Positions 6,701 to 12,386 of a stretch of DNA of 13,345 bases are shown piece after piece; position 1 is the stretch's first letter, and every line of letters starts with the position of its first letter. Made by a program: the position numbers and the translations under genes. The stretch lies in assembly GCA_964502785.1 (NCBI GenBank), contig CAZCXW010000038.1, positions 1-13,345 on the forward strand. The letters are read 5' to 3'. The notes under the pieces are model-generated. The model had not been told where the DNA came from. It saw only the letters and a program-made list of their open reading frames with translations, and ran no database searches. Source of the stretch: JAGVYE01 sp964502785 (GTDB taxonomy: Archaea > Nanobdellota > Nanobdellia > Woesearchaeales > GW2011-AR9).

Positions 6701-9525
6701 TTATCATCATCTAAATTATTGTTGCAGGCTGTCTCTGTTAGAATCATAGTCCGGGACTGAGCATTAACAGCTCGAGAAGGATGCTGACATTGAAAATTAA
6801 CATTATAATCCAGAATAGGATTCGTATCAAAATAAGTGCAATCTCTCCATTGCGAGCCATCACACATTAACGTGTTTCCTGTTGTTCCCGTTCCTGTACG
6901 CAATTTATATTTTCCCGACGGAGAACAAGCAAACTGGCTGAACCACTGCCATTTGTTGTTGATGTTTGTGCAGGTGAAGCCTCCGCGTTGCTGTCCTTGC
7001 ATAGTTGAACTGCACTGCTCCCAACCACTATTACCGCACAAGTATTCCCCGCCATCGCTTGCGACATAACCCGCAAAATTCTGGGGACATATCTGCCAAC
7101 GATTATTATTACCACAAAGAGGATTATTTGTCCTATCAATTGTGCCAGAAACATAACTTTGATCTACATAGTAAGCATTGCCATTCCGAGTGCATTGGGG
7201 AACTACATCATCTACACAGCCAATTTTAGTCGCTATTTGCGTATTTAATCCTGGAACGCCTTGGACTGAAACTAAAGTAGTATCAGCATAATATTCATCC
7301 TGTTGTCCTACTCTCGATCGTCCTGTGGTCACGTCAACCGTAGGACTTCCAATACATTTCCCAGGATTGCCTGCTAAACAAGCCTGACAATTTACAGGAG
7401 CCCACAGATAACGTCGTGTCGCGCTAGCTCCTGCATCAGCACATACAAACGCTTCATCCTGAATTTTACCAACAGTACTCTGCTCGCATTTCAGCCATGT
7501 TCGCTGCGAACTGCAATAGAAGCTTCCTTCCGTACCTGCCTTCACTGTCCCAATATTTTGTGTATCGCACATGTAACTTGTAGACGGTTGATTTAATTGT
7601 TCTTGAATGCATAAAAGTCCTGCAACATCGCCGCAAGGGACATACTGCTGTCCGTTACAATACGCTTGGCCTAAGACGCTGTTTGCATTGTTAACAGTAC
7701 AACCTTGAGTTACAGTTTGCCATTGTCCATTATTACAATATTTTGATTTGTCGGGAGTGAAAGTTCCCTCTGTTTTTGTTCCGAAAAACGCATTACTTGG
7801 ACGGCATTCATATAAAGAAGCGCCAGAGCATAACCAACTAATTCCTCCATGAGACGAGTCAATCTGATTTTCTACAAGACAAATAGAATTTCCTTTGTAA
7901 CCTGGCAAAAGGCTACCCCCCCTATCAACATTGGAATAACAGCTGCTTGAAGGACAACAAGCTGCAGGATCAGTTGTAGTTCCTACTACCACACCACCAA
8001 CAGAAACAGGGGTGTTTGGGACAGAACAAGATGTTGACCATTGTGATCCTTCACAATACAATTTTCCTACGAGAGATTTTCCTTTATTGGTTGTTGAGTC
8101 ACAGAGATTAGTAGAACTTACCAAAGAGTTCCATAGACTATTTTGAAAATACGCTAACGGAACGCCTTGCGCAGGAGCAATGATGCCATTTTGTCCCCGA
8201 GGTAAGACTTGCCACGCAGTGCCGTCACAGACTAAACGAGCATTAGCAGACGGATTGGAAGTAGTTGTTCCAGTCGAGAGAAAAAATTCTCCTTTTTGAT
8301 TTTGGGTGCAAGCAGCTAATGTTTGCCACCCGCTGTTTTTGTCGCAAAAGACAATGGGATTCTGTGCAGGAACCAACATTCCGTCTGCAGCTGGGTCACA
8401 GGTCTGTAAAGGCTGCCAGCGATTTCCATCACAATAAGTATTTCCTTGTACAAGTCCCTTAATTCCCGGACTACACTGCTGTGCTACCCATACACCTCTT
8501 TGACAAATGAAATTGCCTCGAACTTGTCCATCATTGGGAGAAACATCGCATTCATACCAATCTTTATTGGAACAAAAATATTGACCTATAACAGAACCGT
8601 CAGTGTAACATTGCTGTGAGCCTCCAGGGGTTCCACCAACACAACTGTTTCCATTTTGACAACAACCATCACGTTGCAAACCAGATCCAGACGAAAGAAA
8701 TTCCGTGGAATGGATAGGAGTACAGGTTGTTATCCATTGCTGACCATTACAATAAGCATTAGCCTGTGTCAAACCTAATTGTGAGCAACTAAGGTCAGTT
8801 GATAAAACACCATTCTGACAAACTCCAACCAAATTATTAACAGTAACTATTTGTCCATTAACACTATTACATTGGTAAGTTCCAAGATCGATACTATTAA
8901 GACGGGGATCCGGAAACCCATTTCCTTGACCACCTCGCGCAATCAAAATAGCTTTAATAGGTTGTTGTTCAGTAATAGGGACGGTTACAGAAAGAGCAAG
9001 GGTAGGCGATGAGAGAGTTACACGTCGTTTAAAGACCCAATTAGGGGGCGCAACTCCATCATAATTAACCGAAGTTAAAATATCTACACTAGTAGCATCA
9101 TTAGTCCCAGGGGTTGGATTGTTTTCATTTCTATTGGCTAATGTTAAAGTTATGTCTCTTAATAGCGTAGGCGTATTTAACTTTACTATTACCCAGCCGA
9201 AATGATTTGTGCCTGCAGTGCTACAGTACGAGAGCGCACCTGATGTGTCAAGAATAGGATTGGAGCCCATGGGACAAATAGGATTTGGTTCACGTACAAA
9301 ATGTTTTAATAAAGTGTATTGATTATTTAAGAATCCAGAAGAAAAAAGAGTTCCGCTGTCTTCAACCACCTGTGCCTGCTGCGTCGTCAGAATCGCCTTC
9401 CCGGCACCTACACCTTCCTTCGGCGCAAACCAAAATAGAACTATAAATAACGCAATGATAACAATAACAGTAACACCAGCTATCAAGAAAGGTTTACCCT
9501 CCTTCCCTGCCTCTATTCCATCCAT
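3778..9525 (-). CDS. Giant N-terminally anchored cysteine-rich surface protein
   Basis: This single uninterrupted 1915-residue frame has a short cytoplasmic N-terminus, one membrane helix (about 14-35), then GVGAGKAILTTQQAQVVE. Residues about 55-219 look like a beta-sandwich with some resemblance to discoidin (F5/8 type C) domains; this is tentative. Residues about 219-930 are a long run of at least fifteen short cysteine repeats of the form Y/F-x-C-x(2-5)-W-x(2-5)-C (for example NTYCDGNRWQPLQTC), likely disulfide-stapled. A calcium-binding, thrombospondin-3/MopE-like motif follows (C934 to C953, core LDDDNDGVADC). The remaining residues, about 960-1915, are beta-rich without recognisable repeats, possibly propeller-like. 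It is the first gene of the surface operon; GAGGT lies 5 nt before the ATG. It is probably an adhesin or cell-contact protein; function is inferred from architecture only. Confidence 0.8.
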   Translation of the reverse strand: MDGIEAGKEGKPFLIAGVTVIVIIALFIVLFWFAPKEGVGAGKAILTTQQAQVVEDSGTLFSSGFLNNQYTLLKHFVREPNPICPMGSNPILDTSGALSYCSTAGTNHFGWVIVKLNTPTLLRDITLTLANRNENNPTPGTNDATSVDILTSVNYDGVAPPNWVFKRRVTLSSPTLALSVTVPITEQQPIKAILIARGGQGNGFPDPRLNSIDLGTYQCNSVNGQIVTVNNLVGVCQNGVLSTDLSCSQLGLTQANAYCNGQQWITTCTPIHSTEFLSSGSGLQRDGCCQNGNSCVGGTPGGSQQCYTDGSVIGQYFCSNKDWYECDVSPNDGQVRGNFICQRGVWVAQQCSPGIKGLVQGNTYCDGNRWQPLQTCDPAADGMLVPAQNPIVFCDKNSGWQTLAACTQNQKGEFFLSTGTTTSNPSANARLVCDGTAWQVLPRGQNGIIAPAQGVPLAYFQNSLWNSLVSSTNLCDSTTNKGKSLVGKLYCEGSQWSTSCSVPNTPVSVGGVVVGTTTDPAACCPSSSCYSNVDRGGSLLPGYKGNSICLVENQIDSSHGGISWLCSGASLYECRPSNAFFGTKTEGTFTPDKSKYCNNGQWQTVTQGCTVNNANSVLGQAYCNGQQYVPCGDVAGLLCIQEQLNQPSTSYMCDTQNIGTVKAGTEGSFYCSSQRTWLKCEQSTVGKIQDEAFVCADAGASATRRYLWAPVNCQACLAGNPGKCIGSPTVDVTTGRSRVGQQDEYYADTTLVSVQGVPGLNTQIATKIGCVDDVVPQCTRNGNAYYVDQSYVSGTIDRTNNPLCGNNNRWQICPQNFAGYVASDGGEYLCGNSGWEQCSSTMQGQQRGGFTCTNINNKWQWFSQFACSPSGKYKLRTGTGTTGNTLMCDGSQWRDCTYFDTNPILDYNVNFQCQHPSRAVNAQSRTMILTETACNNNLDDDNDGVADCADRDCFEALGLANSFTVTLKRYGCLLAAVDSESTGGLADFQNIHLCDQGTERLASVATLCATGGSALSLTSGKVQVQSMTSLKTAAVKPFTYASDKSITFLYFEPTSGLKEVHASFTIDITTVSQSFPLSNFVPNMATGQKLVLKQGNELYMLSFPSNATLFSFDQLQVMRLPTMQTYPAQQYAGTNDYIFYVENQQTIVVGVDPANGQVSITSRDIGTQLPEIAAGYATPYNLLNQLEVPFTQSTPVTITNPSEVGDITICRNDNPADVTQVLVCRTQAPAQFSLRLGNLISIRIGQNDYAFLYELKNNQKTISVYQIQHSTTPPAQGSLIYNEFINAMVQGRRVAFELIDEQGDSNLYLAEHPVQATFSLQDVKLKQYTTAGMTTFPASGSVDRVEFMVLEGRITVQRNYGVPPPPFDLIGETRRQIADMPLNLENRTFTSFSSEVPVRIDAPTNYGIISAAPNDIALFQPTFRVQRTAPSVRTFDLPYRVPIVDAQPASSAIPGPRNTLFYYHTAEINGVVPIKTASVYRLYELPTAGTPLFHIFDNNFITSFTQGNELALKFESSLEDQAQNYYLLGYQGADPTVQFFDINKVTLKSLKDAASYSKTISGQQALFSVPEGTVNVTIVTDQLGVDKIKFSTIAQIQAATTQLARDYAYTLGVTDQVLIGFPNPQLFNMCNVNIYNAVTAANVCYGQGTAAQTIIVNGVTTFKASDGSIFLLETNGRTGANKKVIIRKMINLNDVTPTFDFLGNLNWTWFANHVVSGDVPVFNITGTYYLPLTQSSLLQDLQFALHSNIGTRFPLRNVLSESPVLFNGSFVFGPDVVYVDQMLTGADPRSQTVGAKFALQSYEYLPEDLSEVMMNVTTVAASQVLHFTVILNGIEYTLQITPSARNPRLVLINLLREGNLRGESTSLLQRYFAEGDMRRIHVENEEVDIRVKRIYLGDDPSNERFYHADISVRRH

Positions 9526-9567
9526 CTATAACCTCATCTTTTTGTAAGCAAAAAGAAATCTCTAGGA

Positions 9568-9575
9568 TATATAAA
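9568..9575 (-). promoter_or_regulatory. TATA box of the surface-protein operon
   Basis: It reads TTTATATA on the minus strand, about 46 nt before the ATG at 9525, predicting a leader of about 20 nt that holds the GAGGT site. Upstream it carries ATAGTCGCAAC, shared with the promoter of the HEPN gene at 11622. Confidence 0.6.
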
Positions 9576-9590
9576 GGTTGCGACTATACA

Positions 9591-9677
9591 GCACAATCCG
9601 TTTTGTGAGTGATAGATACATTCTTTTCGAACAAATTTGGAAAAAAACGGCAAAATCACCCACTTTTCGAATTGTGC
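9591..9677. mobile_element. Possible 87-bp MITE-like element
   Basis: The first 23 bp (9591-9613) and last 23 bp (9655-9677) are imperfect inverted repeats, 17 of 23 matching, beginning GCACAAT and ending ATTGTGC; the mismatches are mostly one TTTT block opposing TTTT. The element is bounded on both sides by the same 10 bp, CGACTATACA (9581-9590 and 9678-9687), as a target duplication would be. It encodes nothing. An alternative is that the 10-bp repeats are two binding sites and the dyad is regulatory, because the inner copy of the 10-bp sequence is also the upstream box of the surface-operon promoter. Confidence 0.45.
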
Positions 9678-9720
9678 CGACTATACAAACGTAAGTCAAG
9701 AATACTAAAACTATCGGAAA

Positions 9721-9876
9721 TTATAATGAAATTCTTCTTTCAATTTCTTTTTTCAGTGCAGATATATAAAGATCAAATTGCAATTCATTATCTTGCCACA
9801 TCACTTTGCTTATATCTAGGTTCTGATATTTATTTTTATTGCGCACTGTTCTGATCTTTTCAAGAAAATACCAATC
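9721..9876 (-). pseudogene. C-terminal fragment of the interrupted HEPN gene
   Basis: Fifty-one codons plus TAA continue the HEPN protein whose first half ends at 10056. The fragment begins DWYFLEKIRTVRNKNKY and holds the R-x4-Y motif (R112 and Y117 in the rejoined protein), followed by NELQFDLYISALKKEIERR. It aligns with residues 94-140 of the intact HEPN protein at 110-532 (ELRKVRNEINY..., NELEFKNIIKRLKEEL). It has no start codon of its own near its beginning. It is separated from the first half by the 185-bp hairpin array, which shifts the frame (185 is not a multiple of 3). Joining codon TTA (10062-10064) to GAT (9874-9876) would give DLELDW and a protein of about 151 residues. Confidence 0.8.
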
Positions 9877-10061
9877 TATACTAAAAATCATTAGAAATTG
9901 AACCTATTAATGATTTTTATATATACTAAAGGCAATTAGTTTTTGAATATATTTAATTGCCTTTATATATATAAAAGCACTGACAATAAGTTTGAATATT
10001 TAGTGCTTTTAGTATATATAAAATACGCTAAATAATGATCGAATTCTAGCGCATTTTAGTA
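9877..10061. repeat. Array of four tandem hairpins inserted in a HEPN gene
   Basis: Four perfect or near-perfect stems are present: 9882-9893/9908-9919 (12 bp), 9927-9938/9954-9965 (12 bp), 9972-9981/10002-10011 (10 bp) and 10020-10030/10047-10057 (10 of 11). Loops are 14-20 nt, and loop centres are 45-47 bp apart. The loops share T(T/C)GAA(T/C). The joints are TATA-rich, with TACTAAA or TTTTAGTA on most arms. The outer ends (TATACTAAAA at 9877-9886 on the plus strand and TTTTAGTATA at 10054-10063) are inverted repeats, and TA flanks both sides, as after a TA-targeted insertion (IS630/Tc1-type). No protein is encoded. It disrupts the HEPN reading frame. Confidence 0.75.
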
Positions 10062-10361
10062 TAATTCTAAATCTTTAAAATGAATTACAATAAAAGCAAA
10101 TAATCCTTGATGATTACTAATTTTTTGACGTTCAAAACGCAATAATTGATCACAAAGTTCACGAAAGACGTCATAATTTATATTAAAGATAATTCGCCAA
10201 TTTGGATTTTTTAAAGTACGGAGATCCTTTCCGAATTGATAATCTTCCATTACCATTATGAGTACTTTCTTAATCTCATCTTTATCCAAATGAGCTTCCT
10301 CATAGCACCCTTCTGTAGAATATTGCTCATACACTTGCTGTGCTGACCTTTCTTTAGGCAC
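10056..10361 (-). pseudogene. N-terminal part of an interrupted HEPN protein
   Basis: This open frame encodes 101 residues, starting at GTG (10359-10361) with a GAGG site 9-10 nt upstream and overlapping the preceding winged-helix-MNT gene by 8 bp. It ends abruptly after HFKDLELY with a TAA made by the hairpin array. ISNHQGLFAF (about 81-90) is the conserved block preceding the HEPN active-site helix. The R-x4-Y motif itself is missing from this product and lies beyond the array at 9721-9876. The truncated product should lack ribonuclease activity, although it could still bind its partner. If the array were removed from the RNA or bypassed, a full-length protein would result; nothing in the sequence demonstrates that. 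Confidence 0.75.
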
Positions 10362-10896
10362 TAATACCTACCTCAAACGGGTCAATGCTTTCTGTAATAA
10401 AAAAACCCTTAACAATGTTAGATAGTACTTTCGAATCTAAATTTTTCTTAAGTACACTTTTATTGGAATACGAAAACAGTTGTATTTCACGCTGTAGTTT
10501 TCTTTCATATATATTTTTCTCAAATTCCGCATCATCACCATAAATGAACAAGTCTATATCACTAGATTTACTCCAATCACCACGCGCAAAACTTCCAAAT
10601 AAAATAGCAGTTTTTATATTTTTACAGGAATGTAAACCCTCAAAAAGACCACTTTCTTCAAGAAGCCGCAACCCAAATAATTTTTTCTCGATACGAAATT
10701 TAACAGAATCTCTATTAGAGATATAGTAGGGCATCTTCCATTTTTTCTTAACGCGGATGACAAATTTCTCTTTAATTAATTCTGCGAGAAAATAACCTAG
10801 GCGCTCACGACTTATTCCAGACTCTTCGAGGAGAGATTTAAAATGCCATCTCTTCAAAGTGTGGTTGAAAAATAAAGCTTTAATTTTTTCTTTCAT
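10354..10896 (-). CDS. Winged-helix/minimal nucleotidyltransferase (MNT) protein, putative antitoxin
   Basis: This 180-residue protein has the same plan as the one at 535-1071. A winged helix occupies about residues 1-63 (SLLEESGISRERLGYFLAEL is the recognition region). A nucleotidyltransferase domain follows with G101, S102, D113 and D115 forming GS-x10-D-x-D. It should use ATP to adenylylate its HEPN partner, whose gene overlaps its last 8 bp. That partner is broken by the hairpin array, so this protein may have no active toxin to restrain, yet its own frame is intact. A TATA-like box at 10919-10927 is 26 nt before the ATG, so the transcript may be leaderless. I see no dyads like those in front of the other winged-helix gene. 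Confidence 0.83.
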   Translation of the reverse strand: MKEKIKALFFNHTLKRWHFKSLLEESGISRERLGYFLAELIKEKFVIRVKKKWKMPYYISNRDSVKFRIEKKLFGLRLLEESGLFEGLHSCKNIKTAILFGSFARGDWSKSSDIDLFIYGDDAEFEKNIYERKLQREIQLFSYSNKSVLKKNLDSKVLSNIVKGFFITESIDPFEVGISA

Positions 10897-10918
10897 TTTA
10901 GTATGAAAAATCGAACTA

Positions 10919-10927
10919 ATATTTAAG
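10919..10927 (-). promoter_or_regulatory. TATA-like box of the fourth module
   Basis: It reads CTTAAATAT on the minus strand and is centred about 26 nt upstream of the ATG at 10896, the spacing expected for a leaderless archaeal transcript. ATAGTC occurs upstream at 10941-10946. Confidence 0.4.
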
Positions 10928-10948
10928 ATTAACTGCCCTGACTATCTA

Positions 10949-11266
10949 CTAAGCTATTTCGATGCCTTTTTTCAATGCTTCCTGAACAATGCCAATTTTA
11001 TTTTTACGTTCTTCGAATTCTTCAGGAGTTAAACAAATTATATCCATTGCGCAAGGAATATTTTGTTTTAAAAGATATACTTCAGCAGAACGCCGCTCCC
11101 ACTCCCACTTTTTAAAACGAGGACTAATAAGTAAAAAATCGTAATCACTATCTTTATGAGAAGTTTGCTTCGCTCGCGAACCAAAAAGAATGATTCTGCA
11201 AGGGGAAAAATGTCTTTTTACTAACATCGAAAATGAGTTTACAACTGGATCTTTTTTTCTGCCCAT
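10949..11266 (-). CDS. Minimal nucleotidyltransferase (MNT), putative antitoxin of HEPN-MNT pair
   Basis: This is a stand-alone 105-residue nucleotidyltransferase without a DNA-binding domain. It has GS-x10-D-x-D at G29, S30, D41 and D43, and a likely third metal-binding acid at D75 (AMDII). Such MNT proteins act as antitoxins, adenylylating the HEPN partner. Its ATG lies 28 bp inside the end of the HEPN gene, behind a strong GGAGGT site with a 9-nt spacer, so the two are translationally linked. It ends in a TAG TAG pair. It is paralogous to the MNT proteins at 11674-11994 and 12387-12701; all share T-P-x-E-F and a conserved C-terminal I/V-V-x-x-A helix. Confidence 0.85.
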   Translation of the reverse strand: MGRKKDPVVNSFSMLVKRHFSPCRIILFGSRAKQTSHKDSDYDFLLISPRFKKWEWERRSAEVYLLKQNIPCAMDIICLTPEEFEERKNKIGIVQEALKKGIEIA

Positions 11267-11622
11267 TGTATAATTACCTCCGCTTCTTTAGAATGTGCTA
11301 TCGCCTTCTCTTTAGTGTAAAATTTAGCAGGAATTTCAGGCATTGTTCCTGGATATCGCGATGAAAAATAAGTTACAGTAAGTTTAGCTGCTTCGTTTAA
11401 AACATATTTGGGAGCGTGAACTCTCCGTGCCAATTCCACCAAATCATGGATTTTTGGAGGGAAACTTTGATATTCTAAAATATATACCGCTTTCAAAACT
11501 TTTTCTGCACTTTGTTGAGAAAAAATTACGGCTGCGTAAAAATTCTCAGAAGTAAAACTATCCTTTGCTGTTTTAAGATCCGCATATGCTTGTTCAAGCC
11601 ATTGTTTTACTTCTTCCTGCAT
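11239..11622 (-). CDS. HEPN-domain protein (PF05168-like), putative toxin
   Basis: This 127-residue helical protein has the hallmarks of the PF05168-type HEPN group: an N-terminal WLEQAYADLKTAK helix, SQQSAEKVLKAVYI (35-48), HDLVELARRV (59-68) and SRYPG (88-92). I do not see a classical Rx4-6H motif, so ribonuclease activity is not assured; some members may be regulators. It is the first gene of its pair, with the MNT gene overlapping its last 28 bp. A TATA box at 11647-11654 lies about 28 nt before the ATG, predicting a leaderless transcript. That promoter shares 18 of 19 bases with the promoter of the giant surface protein. The gene is intact, unlike the homolog at 12713-13054. Confidence 0.83.
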   Translation of the reverse strand: MQEEVKQWLEQAYADLKTAKDSFTSENFYAAVIFSQQSAEKVLKAVYILEYQSFPPKIHDLVELARRVHAPKYVLNEAAKLTVTYFSSRYPGTMPEIPAKFYTKEKAIAHSKEAEVIIQWAEKKIQL

Positions 11623-11646
11623 AAAATTTAACTAAGCAGTAGTTTA

Positions 11647-11654
11647 ATATAAAG
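11647..11654 (-). promoter_or_regulatory. TATA box of HEPN-MNT pair, with shared upstream box
   Basis: It reads CTTTATAT on the minus strand, about 28 nt before the HEPN ATG. Immediately upstream is ATAGTCGCAAG (11655-11665), almost the same as in front of the surface operon (9577-9587). Confidence 0.6.
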
Positions 11655-11673
11655 CTTGCGACTATCTTAAACA

Positions 11674-11994
11674 TTAAAGATGAAGAGATATTCCATGCTT
11701 CAGCGCTGATCTAACAACAGAAGATTCTTTCTTTTTTTTAGTAAATTCTTGAGGAGTATATGGCAAAACATCAATATCGCAAGGAAGATCCCATAAATTG
11801 ACAATTTGTGAAATCCTTTCGAGCCAATGCATCCCCTTAAAAGAAGGAGAAACTAGAATAAAATCGTAATCGCTTCTTTTCCAAGCCGTTCCTTGGGCGC
11901 GGCTGCCAAAAAGGATTACTGCATCAGGCTGAAATTTTTTTTCGAGTTTTTTTAGAAAAGGTCCTAGTTTTTTATCAATTTTTTTTGAATCCAT
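11674..11994 (-). CDS. Minimal nucleotidyltransferase (MNT), putative antitoxin of HEPN-MNT pair
   Basis: This 106-residue nucleotidyltransferase has GS-x10-D-x-D at G30, S31, D42 and D44, with the third acid at D75 (CDIDV). It lacks any extra domain. The ATG lies 31 bp inside the HEPN gene upstream; the ribosome site is weak (AGAG), so translation probably depends on coupling. Its role is expected to be adenylylation of the HEPN partner using ATP. Compared with the other two stand-alone MNTs, its C-terminus is slightly longer (ISLHL). The N-terminus is lysine-rich (DSKKIDKKL, KKLEKK). Confidence 0.85.
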   Translation of the reverse strand: MDSKKIDKKLGPFLKKLEKKFQPDAVILFGSRAQGTAWKRSDYDFILVSPSFKGMHWLERISQIVNLWDLPCDIDVLPYTPQEFTKKKKESSVVRSALKHGISLHL

Positions 11995-12350
11995 TGTAAT
12001 ATTTCTCTGCTTTTATTGAGTAATCGTACTGTATTCTCTTTATCATAAATATGCGAAGGTAAATCAACAGAAGCATCCGGGTATCGAGTATCTATAAATT
12101 TAGGAGTTAACTCTTTTAAGAATGAATAAAACTGCGCGGGAACAGAAGTATTCGTCGCTAAATAGATTAAAGAATGCGATTGAGGAACTTCCCCTTTTTT
12201 TTCAAAAAGAAATAAAGCTTTAAGCGCTTTTTCTACAGATTGTTGGCAGAAAAATGCAGCAATATAGAATTTTTCCCCTCCAAAATTAAATTCCGCACCG
12301 TCAAAATCATCCTGCGACTGTTTCCACCAATTCTCAATTTCTTTTCTCAT
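11964..12350 (-). CDS. HEPN-domain protein (PF05168-like), putative toxin
   Basis: This 128-residue protein shares the plan of the HEPN at 11239-11622: ENWWKQSQDDFDGAE, CQQSVEKALKALFL (35-48), HSLIYLA (59-65) and TRYPD (88-92), finishing with REILQWIQKKLIKN. Its N-terminus (MRKEIENWWKQ) nearly matches the next HEPN gene upstream (MRREIENWWKQ), indicating tandem duplication with later divergence. The stop is TAG, and the MNT gene overlaps it by 31 bp. A TATA box at 12374-12381 is about 27 nt before the ATG, so the transcript is probably leaderless and this pair has its own promoter in the 36-bp gap after the previous pair. The toxin role is by family analogy. Confidence 0.83.
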   Translation of the reverse strand: MRKEIENWWKQSQDDFDGAEFNFGGEKFYIAAFFCQQSVEKALKALFLFEKKGEVPQSHSLIYLATNTSVPAQFYSFLKELTPKFIDTRYPDASVDLPSHIYDKENTVRLLNKSREILQWIQKKLIKN

Positions 12351-12373
12351 AATAAATATACTAACAAAAAATC

Positions 12374-12381
12374 TATATAAA
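12374..12381 (-). promoter_or_regulatory. TATA box of the second HEPN-MNT pair
   Basis: It reads TTTATATA on the minus strand, in the short gap between the stop of the preceding MNT gene (12387) and the HEPN ATG (12350), about 27 nt before that ATG. Confidence 0.55.
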
Positions 12382-12386
12382 TGTTC

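Noticed and set aside
6867..7154. Minus-strand 95-codon frame with a hydrophobic start
   Set aside because: It is an alternative frame inside the giant surface-protein gene, whose cysteine repeats run continuously through it.
9729..9752. Hairpin followed by T-run resembling a plus-strand terminator
   Set aside because: GAAATT/AATTTC followed by TTTTTT lies inside the codons of the HEPN fragment, and there is no plus-strand gene ending here.
9609..9854. Plus-strand reading frame of 81 codons
   Set aside because: It runs through the MITE-like element and antisense to the HEPN C-terminal fragment, has no ribosome site, and its predicted protein is low in complexity.
9754..9858. Crossing complementary pairs CAGTGC/GCACTG and AAAGATCA/TGATCTTT (pseudoknot-like)
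   Set aside because: The region codes for the HEPN C-terminus, and short pairings over 80 nt are expected by chance in AT-rich sequence.
9877..10061. CRISPR array
   Set aside because: The regular 46-bp spacing is suggestive, but the units are palindromes with different stems and no constant repeat or variable spacer, and no cas genes are near.
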